From: Methanoculleus marisnigri
Lineage (GTDB): Archaea > Halobacteriota > Methanomicrobia > Methanomicrobiales > Methanoculleaceae
Length of the DNA: 19,416 nucleotides
NCBI GenBank assembly: GCA_002503885.1
Contig: DASQ01000137.1
Coordinates: 1-19,416 of the forward strand
Direction: 5' to 3'
The notes under the pieces are model-generated. The model was not told the DNA's origin. It did no database searches and saw nothing but the letters and a program-made list of their open reading frames with translations. The position numbers and the translations under genes were made by a program. Each line of letters starts with the position of its first letter. The stretch's first letter is position 1. This document shows, piece after piece, positions 1-6,912 of the stretch.

Positions 1-148
1 GGCGGTTCTCCTGATGCGTGGCATAATGCTGCCGGACGTTGTACAGTCCTACATTGTACATGCTTTTAGCATGGTACGCGAGCGTGTCGAGGATCCAGAA
101 CGTCTTCTGGGGAAGGCGCAGATAGTTGCTGACGACTCGCAGTGCCAT
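1..148 (-). CDS. tnpB: IS200/IS605-family TnpB (OrfB) transposase-associated nuclease, N-terminal fragment
   Basis: Reading from the ATG at 148 towards the window edge gives 49 codons: MALRVVSNYLRLPQ, then TFWILDTLAYHAKSMYN and LYNVRQHY. This matches the N-terminal helix-turn-helix segment of TnpB/OrfB proteins of IS200/IS605 and IS1341-type elements. TnpB proteins are RNA-guided DNA nucleases carried by these insertion sequences. The gene is cut by the window edge, so the RuvC-like catalytic domain, the right end and any guide RNA lie outside. The start is supported by an AGAGGT Shine-Dalgarno sequence just upstream (about 150-158) and a TATA-like CTTATAGAT near 172-182 on the same strand. 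No TnpA gene is visible on this side. Whether the full gene is intact cannot be judged here. Confidence 0.85.
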   Translation of the reverse strand, partial: MALRVVSNYLRLPQKTFWILDTLAYHAKSMYNVGLYNVRQHYATHQENR

Positions 149-220
149 TACCTCTTATCTTTGGGGCTCATCTATCTATAAGGTAACTCCCGCGGGGCGA
201 AAGTGTACGGGGCGTGATGC

Positions 221-262
221 GGGCAATTCCTCCCCCGGTTGAAACCGGGGGCCTCCTTGCCC
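221..262. repeat. Long hairpin resembling an IS200/IS605 (tnpB-type) element end
   Basis: The outer arms GGGCAA (221-226) and TTGCCC (257-262) flank an inner perfect 9-bp stem, CCCCCGGTT (232-240) with AACCGGGGG (243-251). The layout (GGCAATTC, then a C-rich stem, then a G-rich stem, then CTTGCC) resembles the hairpins found at ends of tnpB-type elements. It lies about 75 bp upstream of the tnpB start, where a left end would be expected. The orientation of the motif is, from memory, the one usually seen at tnpB 3' ends, so it could instead be the remaining end of another copy. Confidence 0.5.
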
Positions 263-330
263 GTCGCATGTGAAGGTCGAAGGCCTTCGCTATGAGGCAA
301 ACAGAGTAATCAAAACGGGAAAATATCACG

Positions 331-585
331 GTGCAGTGGACCGTGGGACTATCGCCACGCGGGGAGGGGCTGACGGGGAGGGGGGATGCTCCCCTCTCCC
401 CTCTCCCCTGTCTCTACTCGTCAACTGACGTCTACAACCCCCACCCCACCCGGCCTCCGGCCTCCTCAAACGCACCTTCGTTGCTCATGCTCCGGCCCTA
501 TGGCCCATCGCACCCCGCCCCCCCGGGCGGGGGCAGTCATGGCGATATCCCCCTGGAATCCGTGTCTGGGACGCAATCGATGACT
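331..585 (+). repeat. Dispersed intergenic repeat, copy 1 (about 255 bp)
   Basis: This is one of three copies in the window. It starts with GTGCAGTGGACCGTGGGAC and has inverted ends TATCGCCA (350-357) and CATGGCGATA (538-547), giving a 198-bp core. Inside are CTGACGGGGAGGGG, a CCACCCCACCCGGCCT stretch and, near the right end, a GC hairpin (about 514-532) followed by GGCAGTCATGGCGATA. The right flank (about 548-580) still matches copy 2 loosely (TGGAA.CCGTG and GCAATC). The core also holds a 40-bp module (472-511) that recurs at 13649-13688. Open frames across it are low-complexity and not believable genes. Together with the IS-end hairpin it fills most of the gene-free stretch 149-781; 586-781 holds nothing recognisable except the putative promoter of the next gene. 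Confidence 0.8.
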
Positions 586-781
586 CTCCTGAGAGCGTCT
601 CAATAAGGCCGAAATTTGAGCGCCGAAGTTTTCCCACCCTCGGGGCCGGTGCGCGGCGATGCCCGCCCGGGGCTGCTCGCCATCACCGATCCGGGCAAGC
701 GGGGGTGACGCTCTGGAGAGCGGGTACCAGCAGCCGGCACGCGGGGAAACTGTATTATCGGACCATCACCAATCCCTATAT

Positions 782-2011
782 ATGGAATCCTGCCGGGAAA
801 TCGAACTAGAGGGTCATATCATCGACTCAGGCATTATGACTCTCGTGTTCGATAGGATCATGGATATGGGGGGAGAATTCGAGATCCTCACGTTCAATGT
901 CGGGAAGCAGAAGACGGACACCAGTTACGCGCGGCTGCGCGTGGCAGCACCCACCGACTGGCAACTTCGCGCCATCCTCTCCGAGCTGCATCGGCTCGGC
1001 GCACGCACCCCCGAGATCAGCGACGTCACCCTCGTACCGGCAGAGGGCGACCGGATCCTTCCGAAGGGGTTCTACTCGACGACCAACCACCCGACCTTCG
1101 TAAAATACCAGGACGAATGGCTGCCTGTCGAGCGTATCGAGATGGACTGCCATATTGTAGTCGACGAGAAGGAGAAGCGCGCACTCTGCACCCCGATATC
1201 GAAGATCAAGGCCGGCGATGCCGTCGTCGTCAGCGAGGCCGGGGTCCGGGTCGTCTACCCCGAGCGGCCGAGGAAGGTCAGTACGTTTGAGTTCATGCAC
1301 GGGACCGTCTCGTCGGAGCGGCCGAGCGAGGCGATCATCGCGAAGATCGCCCACGAGATCCTGGAGATGAAGCAGAAGGGGGAGAAGATCGCGCTTGTCG
1401 GCGGCCCTGCCATCGTCCATACGGGAGCAGCCGACGCCCTTGCGAAGATGATCCGTGAAGGCTACATCGACGTCCTCTTTGCAGGGAACGCTCTCGCCAC
1501 TCACGACATCGAGTCAAACCTCTTCGGCACGTCGCTCGGGATGGACGTCAAAACGGGTACGCTCATCACCGGCGGCCACAAGCACCACATCTGCGCCATC
1601 AGCGAGATCATGCGTGCCGGGTCTATCAAGAACGCGGTCGACCAGGGGATCGTCACCGGGGGGATCATGTACGAGTGCGTGAAGAAGGGCATCCCGTTCG
1701 TGCTCGCCGGCTCCATCCGGGACGACGGACCGCTCCCCGACACGATCACGGACGTCGTGGAGGCGCAGGACGCCATGCGCCGCCACATCCACGACGTCGG
1801 GATGGTGGTGATGGTCGGGACGCTTCTCCACTCCATCGCTGTCGGGAACTGCCTCCCTTCATACGTTAAGACCGTCTGCGTCGATATCAACCCCGCATCG
1901 GTGACAAAATTGATGGATCGGGGGACGACGCAGGCGATCGGTGTCGTAAGCGATGCGGGAACGTTCCTTCCGCTGCTTGAGAAGCAACTGAAGGAACAGG
2001 AGAAGTGCTAG
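782..2011 (+). CDS. TIGR00300 family protein (LOR/SDH-type domain; archaeal ornithine cyclodeaminase-like)
   Basis: The 409-residue product begins MESCREIELEGHIIDSG and resembles the archaeal TIGR00300 family, which is related to the C-terminal domain of cyanobacterial AgrE/ArgZ. Members have been linked to ornithine cyclodeaminase activity (ornithine to proline plus ammonia), with NAD bound in the C-terminal half. Visible features are an N-terminal domain of about 190 residues, then a dinucleotide-binding-like region (LVGGPAIVHTGAAD), FAGNALATHDIESNLFGTSLG and a GGHKHH motif. The frame is open upstream to 659, but those residues look like noncoding translation; 782 is preferred because family homology begins there and TATTAT lies about 27 bp upstream, fitting a leaderless transcript. 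No clear Shine-Dalgarno is seen. It converges on the RaSEA gene and their stops overlap. The family is fairly certain; the reaction is inference. Confidence 0.8.
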   Translation: MESCREIELEGHIIDSGIMTLVFDRIMDMGGEFEILTFNVGKQKTDTSYARLRVAAPTDWQLRAILSELHRLGARTPEISDVTLVPAEGDRILPKGFYSTTNHPTFVKYQDEWLPVERIEMDCHIVVDEKEKRALCTPISKIKAGDAVVVSEAGVRVVYPERPRKVSTFEFMHGTVSSERPSEAIIAKIAHEILEMKQKGEKIALVGGPAIVHTGAADALAKMIREGYIDVLFAGNALATHDIESNLFGTSLGMDVKTGTLITGGHKHHICAISEIMRAGSIKNAVDQGIVTGGIMYECVKKGIPFVLAGSIRDDGPLPDTITDVVEAQDAMRRHIHDVGMVVMVGTLLHSIAVGNCLPSYVKTVCVDINPASVTKLMDRGTTQAIGVVSDAGTFLPLLEKQLKEQEKC

Positions 2012-2994
2012 CGGGTGAGCGGCATACAGAACGGCTCTTCCTGATCCAGCACGAACTCCCACTCTTCTTTGCACCCGCACTCCGTCTCTCTTAAGGCACG
2101 CAGGAGCCCGACATCGCCGGTCAGCGAGTAGTCGCCGATCCCTTTCACGATCGGGCCGTCGCAGGCACCGCAGTTGTGCGGCCCCCGCATCTGCCCGCCG
2201 CCGACGGGGTCGCAGAGGATATGCACCGGTGAAGCGATCAGCACGTCAAGGACGCTCCAGAGGTACGGCGGTCGGTATGCCTGCTGTTTCCAGAGCCGTT
2301 CGACCTCGGTCCTGCTCTGGACGGTGCAGAGGTTCATGGAGATGCTGTCCGCAACGGAGGCAATGTCCTTGATGGAGCGTATCATGTCGTCGCGCGCCTC
2401 GCGCTCGGTCAGGAACGGTGGTTTCATCAGCAGGTAGGCTTTCATGCCCGCGCCGGCGGCGTGCGCAACCGTTGCGGCACGGAGAAAATCGGCGTAGGAG
2501 AATCCTTTGTCGATGCTCCTCTCCCTGATGAGGTCGTTCGTGGTCTCAAGGCCCACGGCAACAGAGAGCGGTCGTGTCCAGGCGCCGGTATCGATGCCCT
2601 CCCGGAACTCCCGGAGCGCATCGATCTCGACATACTCGGGCCGTGTCTCGGCGATCACGACCTTGCCCCGGAACGCCTCCGCGACGGCGCGCCGGACGGC
2701 GGGGGGCACCTCGTCGGGATCGAAGAAACTCCCCGACGTGAAGATCTTGAGCACCTGGTAGTCCTCGTCGGAGAAATTCTCTTTCACCCAGCGGACCTGG
2801 CGGATCATCCGTTCGGCAAGTTCGTCCCGGGGGAGGTCCGGGTAGCGCTCGTGCCGGTAGCCGCACATACGGCACCGGTTCCAGGAACACCCGCCGCTCC
2901 GAAAGATAACCGTCAGCGTATCGAGGATCTGCCCCCCATAGAGGTCTTTCCCGCGCCAGGACGCCAGCGGCTTCTCAGTCAATTTGGATAGCAT
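2008..2994 (-). CDS. Radical SAM protein RaSEA, archaeosine biosynthesis (TIGR01210/Elp3-like)
   Basis: The 328-residue protein has a radical-SAM cluster motif near its N-terminus, GGCSWNRCRMCGYRHE (C-x4-C-x2-C), followed by features of the RaSEA family such as KAYLLMKPPFLTE and a C-terminal Cys-rich region (GPHNCGACDGP and ETECGCKEEWEF). In archaea RaSEA works with ArcS: ArcS attaches lysine to preQ0 at position 15 of tRNA, and RaSEA cleaves the adduct to give archaeosine (G+). ArcS is not in this window. A GAGGT sequence lies just upstream of the ATG at 2994. The gene faces away from the surface protein with only 28 bp between start codons, so the two promoters must reach into or next to each other's coding regions. 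Its 3' end overlaps the upstream convergent gene by 4 bp (CTAG). Confidence 0.85.
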   Translation of the reverse strand: MLSKLTEKPLASWRGKDLYGGQILDTLTVIFRSGGCSWNRCRMCGYRHERYPDLPRDELAERMIRQVRWVKENFSDEDYQVLKIFTSGSFFDPDEVPPAVRRAVAEAFRGKVVIAETRPEYVEIDALREFREGIDTGAWTRPLSVAVGLETTNDLIRERSIDKGFSYADFLRAATVAHAAGAGMKAYLLMKPPFLTEREARDDMIRSIKDIASVADSISMNLCTVQSRTEVERLWKQQAYRPPYLWSVLDVLIASPVHILCDPVGGGQMRGPHNCGACDGPIVKGIGDYSLTGDVGLLRALRETECGCKEEWEFVLDQEEPFCMPLTR

Positions 2995-3022
2995 TATACC
3001 TCATATTCGTTGATGTACTGGT

Positions 3023-4108
3023 ATGAAAAGGATCGCATGGCTGACGCTCATCGTTGCGATGATGCTCGTCAGTACGGCATCAGCCGCGTACGTCGCAATC
3101 AGTGCTCCACAGACGGTATACGTCGGCGAACCGCTCGAAGTCACCGGCACCACGATTGTAGGGGGGCTCCCCAGGCCTTCGCTCGATCCAGGGTTCAGCA
3201 CGGAGATCATCTTATACGTTCTCAAGCCAGGGAAGAGCGAAGTAGGCAGGAAGACGATCATCGTGCAACAGGACGGTTCGTTCTCCGCGGAATTCGAGAC
3301 CACCGGTCTTGAAGCCGGGACATACTCGATCGAGCTCATCGACCCCACGCTCTCCACCTTCGGGAGCAGTTCGACGAAACAGCGGATGGTCACCCTGGTC
3401 GACCGGTCCGGGAGTCTCACGATAACCTCTCCGCTCAACCAGGACTTCGACGGCACCCTCGATCTCCGGGGCACGATCGGTGATATCGGGGACGCGGGCG
3501 TCCAGATCGAGGTCGAGCACGACGGTGCCGTCGTCTACGGGCCGAAGTACGTCGCGACCGGCAAGGACGGGGCGTTCTCTACGGAACTGCCCATCTCTGC
3601 CGGGGGCTCGTACGAGGTCACCTTCTCCGACGCCAAAGGCTACATCGGCAGCGTCGTAGTTGTGGTGACCGGTACACCGGGTCCGACGCCGACGCAGGCG
3701 ATGATATCGGCCAGTGCCCCCGCCACACGATCTGCCCCGGCGTACTTCGAGGTCGACACCCGGAGCGGCACGGTGACGATCGCAACCTCGGCCGGGATCA
3801 ACTGGGTGGTCGATTACATCGACGAGGATAACATACTCCATGAAGTGGACGAGAAGGGCATGCTCGATCCCGAGACCGTAGATGTTGCAACACGGGGAGG
3901 TCCGGTCTACGTCAAGGTCTACCCTAAGAGTTACACCGACAGCGGAACGGTGCAGGTCTCGGCCTCGAATGCCGACTCGGTCAGGGTGAGCCAGACCGCG
4001 CCCGGTCTCTTCGGGGACGCGACCCCCACCCCCGCCCAGGCTGCGCCGGTCCCGGTGATGCTGGCACTCCTCGCGCTTCTCGTGGTCGTCCTCGCACGTC
4101 GGGGATGA
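3023..4108 (+). CDS. Secreted, C-terminally membrane-anchored surface protein with Ig-like repeats
   Basis: The 361-residue product starts with a signal peptide (MKRIAWLTLIVAMMLVSTASA, likely cleaved before AYVAI). It then has beta-rich, Ig-like segments: about 25-125 (APQTVYVGEPLEVTGTTI), about 130-215 (SLTITSPLNQDFDGTLDLRG) and, after a Thr/Pro linker (TGTPGPTPTQA), about 230-325. A second TPTPAQAAP linker leads to a C-terminal hydrophobic helix (about 344-358) ending in ARRG. This is the usual plan of archaeal cell-surface or S-layer-associated proteins held by a C-terminal anchor. The TTATA at 2994-2998 is about 27 bp before the ATG, fitting leaderless transcription, and no Shine-Dalgarno is present. 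Its exact role and ligand are not recognisable. Confidence 0.8.
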   Translation: MKRIAWLTLIVAMMLVSTASAAYVAISAPQTVYVGEPLEVTGTTIVGGLPRPSLDPGFSTEIILYVLKPGKSEVGRKTIIVQQDGSFSAEFETTGLEAGTYSIELIDPTLSTFGSSSTKQRMVTLVDRSGSLTITSPLNQDFDGTLDLRGTIGDIGDAGVQIEVEHDGAVVYGPKYVATGKDGAFSTELPISAGGSYEVTFSDAKGYIGSVVVVVTGTPGPTPTQAMISASAPATRSAPAYFEVDTRSGTVTIATSAGINWVVDYIDEDNILHEVDEKGMLDPETVDVATRGGPVYVKVYPKSYTDSGTVQVSASNADSVRVSQTAPGLFGDATPTPAQAAPVPVMLALLALLVVVLARRG

Positions 4109-4114
4109 ACAACC

Positions 4115-4121
4115 TTTTTTT
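4115..4121 (+). terminator. Oligo(dT) terminator after the surface-protein gene
   Basis: A run of seven T lies 6 bp after the stop codon, as expected for archaeal U-tract termination. The same T-rich stretch continues into TATC about 25-30 bp before the tRNA, so it may double as the tRNA TATA element. Confidence 0.5.
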
Positions 4122-4147
4122 ATCTGCCGACTAATAGATAACGGCGA

Positions 4148-4232
4148 GCCGGGATAGTCTAGTCCGGGAAGGCGGTGGCCTTGAAAGCCACTGGTGCCTG
4201 GCACCTCGGGAGTTCAAATCTCCCTCCCGGCG
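4148..4232 (+). tRNA. tRNA-Ser (UGA anticodon)
   Basis: The 85-nt gene folds as a class II tRNA. The acceptor arms GCCGGGA (4148-4154) and TCCCGGC (4225-4231) pair, with discriminator G at 4232. The anticodon stem GTGGC/GCCAC encloses the loop CTTGAAA, giving anticodon TGA. A long variable arm (GGTGCC/GGCACC) identifies serine. The T arm is GGGAG-TTCAAAT-CTCCC. CCA is not encoded. No intron is seen. An integrase remnant begins about 110 bp downstream. Confidence 0.95.
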
Positions 4233-4344
4233 CTCAATGTTCACATTCGAACCGCGGCGAAAAGCGTGGCACCTTTCTTTTGATCTCTTTTTCATGCAGA
4301 GCTTAGCCGCACTGCCTGTTAAGGACCGAGAATTCCATCATGCC

Positions 4345-4560
4345 AAAGGAGCCTATGCGTACAACTCAATCGCCCGTGGACTCAAGGAAGGCTCGATAAG
4401 AGCGACATCGATCTCATCGAGGAATTCATCGCCGAACTCAAGGCGCAGAGGGGTATCGGCACTCTCCGGGCAAACAAGCGTCTGCGTCCTCGTCAACCGG
4501 CGCCGCTTTATCGGCCCGTACCGCGACGATATCGCCGGGCGGTGTAAAAGGGTTAGATGA
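4345..4560 (+). pseudogene. Decayed tyrosine recombinase (integrase), N-terminal core-binding region only
   Basis: Pieces of an archaeal XerC/D-like integrase N-terminal domain appear in two frames. The frame starting at 4392 reads LDKSDIDLIEEFIAELKAQ then RGIGTLRANK, ending at 4478. The reading then has to shift to the frame starting at 4480, which gives VCVLVNRRRFIGPYRDDIAG and stops at 4560. An upstream piece, NSIARGLKEG (to 4392), is in that same second frame. This order matches the pattern DxxLIxEFIAExxAxxGIxxxRANK...WRRFIGPYRE of methanogen integrases. At least two frameshifts are needed and the catalytic domain (R, H-x-x-R, Y) is missing, so the gene is dead. The start is approximate. 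Its place right after tRNA-Ser fits a former element integrated at the tRNA. Confidence 0.7.
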
Positions 4561-4870
4561 TCTTTGTACCCCAGAGCGTACTCTCGTAGCGTTGGGCTTT
4601 CTCGCTTCCCCGGGTGCAGTAGAACTGGTATTTCAGGCCCATCTTCTCCGCAACCGGGCAGGTGGGGCATAGACAGCTCTTCTCTTCGGAGATGCACATG
4701 AAACTCTTCCCGGTATTGCAGAAGAGGCGTTCATCTGCATTCTTCGCACATGAGGTGTACGTCGGGCAGCCGGGGCAGGTGCATGCCGCTCGGTTGCTCT
4801 CCATCATCTTCATCTGCTCTTCGGGCGGCATCTCCCGCATATTCTGCATCAGCATCTCGAACTTGTCCAT
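4553..4870 (-). CDS. DUF2769 cysteine-rich protein (paralogue A)
   Basis: The 105-residue protein, from the ATG at 4870, has ten cysteines: C-x-C-x2-C-x5-C near residue 30, further Cys at 51 and 59, then C-x-C-x2-C at 66-71, and C85. This pattern and the motifs CISEEK and CPVAEKMGL match DUF2769, an uncharacterised, mainly archaeal family probably binding zinc or iron-sulfur (inference). The same Cys layout occurs in the divergent neighbour at 5070-5318, so they are paralogues. The start at 4870 is chosen over 4900 because GAGGA lies 6 nt upstream and the TATA box at 4904-4912 would place transcription start between the two ATGs. The N-terminal 25 residues are Met-rich and helical. The 3' end overlaps the integrase remnant by 8 bp. 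Confidence 0.85.
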   Translation of the reverse strand: MDKFEMLMQNMREMPPEEQMKMMESNRAACTCPGCPTYTSCAKNADERLFCNTGKSFMCISEEKSCLCPTCPVAEKMGLKYQFYCTRGSEKAQRYESTLWGTKII

Positions 4871-4903
4871 AGGCGTTCCTCGCGGTCCATAGTGAGGCAT
4901 GAT

Positions 4904-4912
4904 TATTTAAAA
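4904..4912 (-). promoter_or_regulatory. TATA box for DUF2769 paralogue A
   Basis: On the minus strand the sequence ATTTTAAATAAT (4902-4913) is the only AT-rich block upstream of the gene. It predicts transcription start near 4880-4885, leaving a short leader that carries the GAGGA ribosome binding site. Confidence 0.5.
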
Positions 4913-5036
4913 TCACCGGCTCGGCTCCAGAACCGCAGCGTGGGGGATCCGGTGCACCACGATCGCCCCGGTGCGCACTAAACGCCCTCGCAGAGCCCCG
5001 TTTCGCCAAAACGTTCATTAGATATCGGAAGAATAC

Positions 5037-5054
5037 ACCGTGTCCAAACACGGT
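5037..5054. promoter_or_regulatory. Perfect inverted repeat at the DUF2769 B transcription start (candidate operator)
   Basis: ACCGTGT-CCAA-ACACGGT is a perfect 7-bp inverted repeat. A TATA-like TTAGATAT lies about 20 bp upstream (near 5018-5025), so the repeat would sit over the start of transcription, between promoter and the GGAG ribosome binding site. It could be a repressor site or a leader hairpin. A weaker relative sits in the same relative place before the rubredoxin-ThDP gene (6870-6884). Confidence 0.4.
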
Positions 5055-5069
5055 ACAGAGGAGAAGAAA

Positions 5070-5318
5070 ATGGAGACGAACCAGCAGCAACTTGAAGAGA
5101 AGAAGATGGTCCTTTCGATGTGCACCTGTAAAAAATGCCCCACCTGGGTGGAATGCGGCGAGGGGGGTGGATTTTGCTTCGTCACGATCGGGAAGAGCGC
5201 CTGCATATCCGAAGAGAAGGGATGTATCTGCGGAGGATGCCCGGTACACGAAAAGATGGGGCTCAAGCAGATCTACTACTGCACAAAAGGGTCGGAACAA
5301 ACTCAGTTGGGACAGTAA
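5070..5318 (+). CDS. DUF2769 cysteine-rich protein (paralogue B)
   Basis: The 82-residue protein starts METNQQQLEEKK at the ATG at 5070, with GAGGAG just upstream; the GTG at 5040 is rejected because it lies inside the palindrome and lacks a ribosome site. Ten cysteines (18, 20, 23, 29, 36, 45, 52, 54, 57, 71) follow the same order as paralogue A, sharing CISEEKxC, C-x2-CPVxEKMGLK and YYCTKGSE. It is probably a small metal-binding protein of unknown role. It is 15 bp upstream of the rubredoxin-glutamate synthase gene in the same direction, so the two are very likely co-transcribed, tying this family to electron-transfer metabolism. Paralogue A is transcribed away from it across a 199-bp gap. 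Confidence 0.85.
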   Translation: METNQQQLEEKKMVLSMCTCKKCPTWVECGEGGGFCFVTIGKSACISEEKGCICGGCPVHEKMGLKQIYYCTKGSEQTQLGQ

Positions 5319-5333
5319 TCTCAGGAGAGGGAG

Positions 5334-6824
5334 ATGATGACCCGCTACCGGTGCAATGTCTGCAATACCTTTGAATATGACACCCGGCGTGGAAACTCCC
5401 TCACCCGGATCAAACCCGGCACGGAGCCGGAAGATTTTCCCGAAGACTGGAAGTGCCCGATATGCAGTTCCGATAAGACCCACCTCAAGCCGATCCGGGA
5501 CGAGGAGAAAGCGCCCGGAGAGACGAAGGTCTTCACCTGCCCGGTCTGCGGGGCGAGGACCGAGGTCTCGGTCACTCACCTCGACCACAAAGACCTCGAA
5601 GGCTACCTCGGCGAATGGACGAGGCGGTCAGACGACCTCGAGGTCTGGATGGCGGATATCCATGCAATATCCGCGTCCGGGGAATCTCTCATCGAGCCGA
5701 TGCGCACGAAACTCCCGGTGGTCTCCTGGGACGACATCCTGATCAAAGGCGCCCAGATCGCCAGGCTTCCCCTCAACGAGGACGTTCCCGTCACCACCCG
5801 GACGATCATCGGGCCTGCGGCGAAGCAACCGCTCGTGATCGAGACCCCGATCTACGTGACGCATATGTCGTTCGGCGCCCTTTCCCGGGAGGTGAAGATC
5901 GCGCTCGCAAAAGGAAGCGCCGCCGTCGGGACGGCGATGGGGTCGGGCGAGGGCGGGATGCTGCCCGAGGCAAGAGAGCACGCCTACCGTTACATCCTCG
6001 AATACGTGCCGAACCGCTACAGCATCACCGAAGAGAACCTGCGAGCCGCCGATGCCGTCGAGATCAAGCTGGGGCAGTCCGCAGAGCCCGGTATGGGCGC
6101 CCGTCTCCCGGCCGAGAAGGTCACCCCCGAGATCGCCCGGGTCCGGGGCTACCCGGAAGGCACCGACATCGTCAGCCCCGCGACGTTCGAGGATATCAGG
6201 AACCGGGACGATCTGAAGGCAAAGGTCGATTGGCTCCGCGAAGTCTCCGGCGGAAGACCCATCGGGATCAAGATCGCGGCGGGAGATATCGAGGACGACC
6301 TCGACGCCCTGCTGTATGCCGGGCCCGATTTCATCACCATCGACGGCCGCCCGGGTGCGACCGCCGCCGCTCCGAAGTACGTCAAGGCGGCGACCTCGGT
6401 CCCGACGATCTATGCCCTCTTCCGTGCCCGGCGGCATCTCGACCGGCGGGGAGCGAAGGACGTCTCGCTCGTGGTGACCGGCGGGTTGCGTATCTCCTCC
6501 GATTTTGCCAAAGCACTGGCACTCGGTGCCGATGCCGTTGCCATCGGGAGCGTCGCGCTGATGGCCTGCGCCTGCCAGCAGTACCGCCTCTGCGCCACCG
6601 GTGCCTGCCCGGTCGGCGTCACCACCCAGGACCCGGAGCTGCGGAAACGATTGAAGGCCGAGATCTCGGCGAAGAAACTGGAGAACTACCTCCGGGTATC
6701 CACCGAAGAACTCAAGCAGTTCACCTGCCTGACTGGGAACAGCGACGTCCACGCCCTCGGGATACGGCATATCTGCACGACGAACTCTGAGATCTCGAAC
6801 CATACGGATATCCCGCACGTATAG
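5334..6824 (+). CDS. Rubredoxin-glutamate synthase (FMN/[3Fe-4S] domain) fusion, archaeal GltB2-like
   Basis: The 496-residue protein has an N-terminal rubredoxin-like domain (CNVC at 7-10, WKCPIC at 39-44), a second CPVC pair near 69-72, then the FMN-binding synthase domain of glutamate synthase. Recognisable pieces are THMSFGALSREVKIALA, SGEGG, GQSAEPGMGARLP, the FMN-site ITIDGRPGATAAAP and VVTGGLRISSDFAKALALGA. A [3Fe-4S] motif C414-x5-C420-x4-C425 follows. The glutaminase domain of bacterial GltB is absent; in archaea it is usually a separate protein. The family makes glutamate from 2-oxoglutarate and ammonia or glutamine, but members of this domain can also act as other FMN oxidoreductases. 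The rubredoxin suggests electrons arrive by that route. AGGAG at 5323-5327 supports the start. It follows DUF2769 B by 15 bp. Confidence 0.88.
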   Translation: MMTRYRCNVCNTFEYDTRRGNSLTRIKPGTEPEDFPEDWKCPICSSDKTHLKPIRDEEKAPGETKVFTCPVCGARTEVSVTHLDHKDLEGYLGEWTRRSDDLEVWMADIHAISASGESLIEPMRTKLPVVSWDDILIKGAQIARLPLNEDVPVTTRTIIGPAAKQPLVIETPIYVTHMSFGALSREVKIALAKGSAAVGTAMGSGEGGMLPEAREHAYRYILEYVPNRYSITEENLRAADAVEIKLGQSAEPGMGARLPAEKVTPEIARVRGYPEGTDIVSPATFEDIRNRDDLKAKVDWLREVSGGRPIGIKIAAGDIEDDLDALLYAGPDFITIDGRPGATAAAPKYVKAATSVPTIYALFRARRHLDRRGAKDVSLVVTGGLRISSDFAKALALGADAVAIGSVALMACACQQYRLCATGACPVGVTTQDPELRKRLKAEISAKKLENYLRVSTEELKQFTCLTGNSDVHALGIRHICTTNSEISNHTDIPHV

Positions 6825-6854
6825 CAGCCGGCGTTGCGCCGTGCGGGGAAAACC

Positions 6855-6884
6855 TGATATAAGGCGGAGCTGTGTGTAGCACAG
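6855..6884 (+). promoter_or_regulatory. Promoter of the rubredoxin-ThDP gene with overlapping small inverted repeat
   Basis: TGATATAA (6855-6862) preceded by an A-rich BRE-like stretch is a good archaeal TATA box. About 22 bp further, CTGTG-TGTAG-CACAG (6870-6884) forms a short inverted repeat over the expected start site. It is followed by AGGAGG (6901-6906), so this gene can be transcribed separately from the gene before it. Confidence 0.5.
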
Positions 6885-6912
6885 TATCCCGAATAGAAAG
6901 AGGAGGGTGAGC

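Noticed and set aside
331..606. Small open frames within repeat copy 1
   Set aside because: Composition follows the repeat (Pro/Ser/Gly), there is no ribosome site, and the frames are not kept in the other copies.
659..781. N-terminal extension of the TIGR00300 gene
   Set aside because: These 41 codons have no family similarity and precede a promoter-like TATTAT; the ATG at 782 fits better.
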